64,000 nucleotides of DNA from Herbiconiux oxytropis. GTDB taxonomy: Bacteria; Actinomycetota; Actinomycetes; Actinomycetales; Microbacteriaceae. Below, piece by piece: positions 62,482 to 64,000 of this stretch (position 1 is the first letter of the stretch; each line of letters opens with the position of its first letter). The position numbers were made by a program, and so were the translations under genes. The notes under the pieces were generated by a model. That model was not told the origin of the DNA, ran no database searches, and saw only the letters and a list, made by a program, of their open reading frames with translations. The stretch spans positions 124,001-188,000 of the forward strand of contig NZ_JANLCK010000002.1 of NCBI RefSeq assembly GCF_024979315.1. Direction: 5' to 3'.

Positions 62482-62703
62482 GACGGTTCCCTTCGTAGAC
62501 ATTCGAGACCGGTCGGAGTGATCGATCCCACTCGTCCAGAGTGGGGGCGACGATGTCTCGCGGGTAGGGAACTAGGTCCCGGACCACTCGTGATCGATGC
62601 GGAGTGACCTACGCCCCTACCCACTCGCCGCGACTCCGGAGACGCTGGTCCGACGTCGTACGACGCACGGGGAACCGATGACCGAGATGGCCGAAGGAGA
62701 ACG

Positions 62704-62826
62704 ATGAACGAGTCAGGACCGCACGACGGAGAGCGCGACCGCGACGAGGTCGAATCAACTCCGACCCAGCCTCTCGACGTCGCGGCCGTGATCAGAGCGC
62801 TCGACGCCGCCGACGGACCCCGCTGA
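62704..62826 (+). CDS. Small 40-residue ORF with strong ribosome binding site
   Basis: An ATG at 62704 is preceded by AAGGAG (62694-62699) and reads 40 acidic/charged residues (MNESGPHDGERDRDEVES, then TPTQPLDVAAVIRALDAADG) to a TGA at 62824. A nine-residue micro-ORF (62678-62707) overlaps its start by four bases (ATGA). The coding potential is unproven. It occupies the 385-bp gap between two minus-strand genes; the rest of that gap (62482-62703) shows nothing further. Confidence 0.4.
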   Translation: MNESGPHDGERDRDEVESTPTQPLDVAAVIRALDAADGPR

Positions 62827-62866
62827 TGAGCAGGGTCCGTCGGCGTGCGCGGTGGTGGTCGGCCTG

Positions 62867-63385
62867 TCACCGCATCAGCGCATCGAGGATCTTCTTGTCG
62901 CCCTCGTCCACCGCCTTGGCCACGGCGCGATAATCACCGTGATCGATCGCCTTGTCGAGCTTCTTCGTGGCGTGCTCGATAGCGGCATCGACGCGGTCCA
63001 GATAGACGTCGTCGAGCACGACGACGATGGCCGACGAGCCGGCCGGCAACCACTCCTCGGCGTCGACTCCGATCGTGTTCTCCTCGTGACGCTTCACGAG
63101 CGCCGACACACCCGCCCCTGCACCGGCGCCGACGACGCCGAGCAGGAGCAGCGGAGGAGCGAAGAGTCCGACGGCCAGGCCGGCCACGGCACCGAGCGCC
63201 GTGCCGACAGCGATGAGTCTCCCGCCGTGCTCTTCCACGCGCACCCGCCCGTCCTCGCTCCGGGAGAGCACGACGGCGGCGACCACCGACGTGTCGTCGA
63301 GCGCCCTGACGGCTGCGAAGTCGCGTTCCGCGGCCGCCGGATCGTCGTAGGCTCCGACGACGAGCACCAGGTTTCGTTCAGTCAT
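62867..63385 (-). CDS. DUF1269-like glycine-zipper membrane protein
   Basis: Protein of 172 residues. An N-terminal flavodoxin-like strand/helix (LVLVVGAYDDPAAAERDFAAVRAL) is followed by a glycine-rich hydrophobic segment (TALGAVAGLAVGLFAPPLLLLGVVGAGAGAG in two parts) and a C-terminal VVVLDDVYLDRVDAAIEHATKKLDKAID. Relatives are annotated as general stress or DUF1269-type proteins. The ATG overlaps the stop of the upstream permease (ATGA); AAGGA lies upstream. Confidence 0.75.
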   Translation of the reverse strand: MTERNLVLVVGAYDDPAAAERDFAAVRALDDTSVVAAVVLSRSEDGRVRVEEHGGRLIAVGTALGAVAGLAVGLFAPPLLLLGVVGAGAGAGVSALVKRHEENTIGVDAEEWLPAGSSAIVVVLDDVYLDRVDAAIEHATKKLDKAIDHGDYRAVAKAVDEGDKKILDALMR

Positions 63386-64000
63386 GATGTGTCCTTTCCT
63401 TGTGTGCGGTCCCATCCCGGTCTGCGGAATGCGTAGAAGATCAGAGCGGGGCTTCCCAGCACCGCGATGACGAGAGCCACGATCCACGGGTACGCCGATG
63501 GATCGAAGGCCGTGAAGCCCTGCGGCGGCACGAACGCGAGCACGAACGCCGCGAGGCAAGCGACGAAGCCGACGCCCGCCACGATGCTCAGCGCCGGCAC
63601 CCGATAGGTGCGCTTGACGTCTGGCCGCTTGCGCCGCAGCACGATCGCCGCAGCGAACATCAGCATGTACATGATCAGGTAGAGCGCCGCAGCCATGTCG
63701 ACGAGCGCCACGAAGGCTGCGCTCACGTTCGGCACGATCACGAAGATGGCGGCCAGCAGCGTGACGAGCGTGCCTTGCAGCATGAGGATCCCGGACTGCA
63801 CGCCCGCCTTGTTGCGCTTCTGCAGCACCGGAGGGAGCAACCCGGTCTCCGCAGCCGCGAGGAGGCCTTTCGAGGGGCCCGCGATCCACGTCACCACCGA
63901 CGCCAGAGCGCCTGCGGCGATGAGTGCGGACACCACGGCCGTCGCCCAGCCCAGCCCCCACTGGTCGAAGTAGGCCTGGAAGGCCAGCATGATGCCGTTG
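63382..64000 (-). CDS. APC-family amino acid permease (3' part only)
   Basis: The last 205 residues of a permease whose start lies beyond the right edge. About five helices are visible (for example TAVVSALIAAGALASVVTWI, LVTLLAAIFVIVPNVSAAFVAL, VDMAAALYLIMYMLMFAAAIVL) with the intracellular LRRKRPDVKRTYRVP loop of the APC family, related to glutamate/GABA antiporters. The stop overlaps the next gene (ATGA). Together with Hsp20 and small membrane proteins it may be part of an acid or general stress response (inference). Confidence 0.88.
   Translation of the reverse strand, partial: NGIMLAFQAYFDQWGLGWATAVVSALIAAGALASVVTWIAGPSKGLLAAAETGLLPPVLQKRNKAGVQSGILMLQGTLVTLLAAIFVIVPNVSAAFVALVDMAAALYLIMYMLMFAAAIVLRRKRPDVKRTYRVPALSIVAGVGFVACLAAFVLAFVPPQGFTAFDPSAYPWIVALVIAVLGSPALIFYAFRRPGWDRTQGKDTS

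Overview
The window is GC-rich and densely coding, with many start/stop overlaps of the ATGA, GTGA and TGATG type, frequent GTG and some TTG starts, lipobox lipoproteins and CWB2-type cell-wall anchors. These traits, together with an actinobacterial xylose isomerase and alpha-E/ATP-grasp/transglutaminase and Asp23/sigma-factor loci, point to a Gram-positive actinobacterium, most likely Microbacteriaceae. The taxonomy is inferred from protein flavour, not from rRNA. No rRNA, tRNA, CRISPR array, phage or insertion sequence was seen.

Left third (1-20229): the start of a lipoate ligase family gene, a CitA/CitB-type two-component system divergent from a CitMHS citrate transporter, a beta-phosphoglucomutase/GH65 disaccharide phosphorylase pair, two overlapping alpha/beta hydrolases, a secreted beta-propeller/CWB2 protein, the translationally coupled ATP-grasp/alpha-E/transglutaminase triad, a NarL-type two-component system with a DUF4097 protein, and an EamA exporter.

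Centre-left (20280-31503): a tryptophan-to-anthranilate operon (tryptophan dioxygenase, an amidohydrolase where a formamidase would be expected, kynureninase, a PaaX-like regulator and an orphan 119-residue protein). It is followed by a second set of tightly packed genes: a polar amino acid type ABC importer, an SDR lacking the catalytic Tyr, an acyl-CoA-dehydrogenase-fold monooxygenase, two tandem TIGR04076-like proteins, an LLM oxidoreductase and an ABM protein. That second set looks like an uncharacterised import-and-oxidise pathway.

Centre (31707-39202): a xylose locus with xylA divergent from a sugar ABC importer and a ROK repressor, then an endonuclease/exonuclease/phosphatase fold protein. 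Between two copies of an 81-bp palindromic element (39235-39315 and 53594-53674) lie a sigma factor/Asp23 locus with an internally shortened Asp23 protein, a GntR-regulated lactate dehydrogenase, and a set of exported or membrane proteins. The latter include a 1604-residue protein that combines lytic transglycosylase-like, golvesin-like, SGNH hydrolase and CWB2 parts.

Right end (53686-64000): a second sugar operon read leftwards (SIS isomerase, xylulokinase-like kinase, permease, binding protein, ATPase) divergent from its probable SorC regulator, then ribulose-phosphate epimerase, Hsp20, a PLDc_N/SHOCT membrane protein, a stress-type membrane protein and the 3' part of an amino acid permease. 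All three ABC importers carry a strong stem-loop directly after the binding-protein gene.
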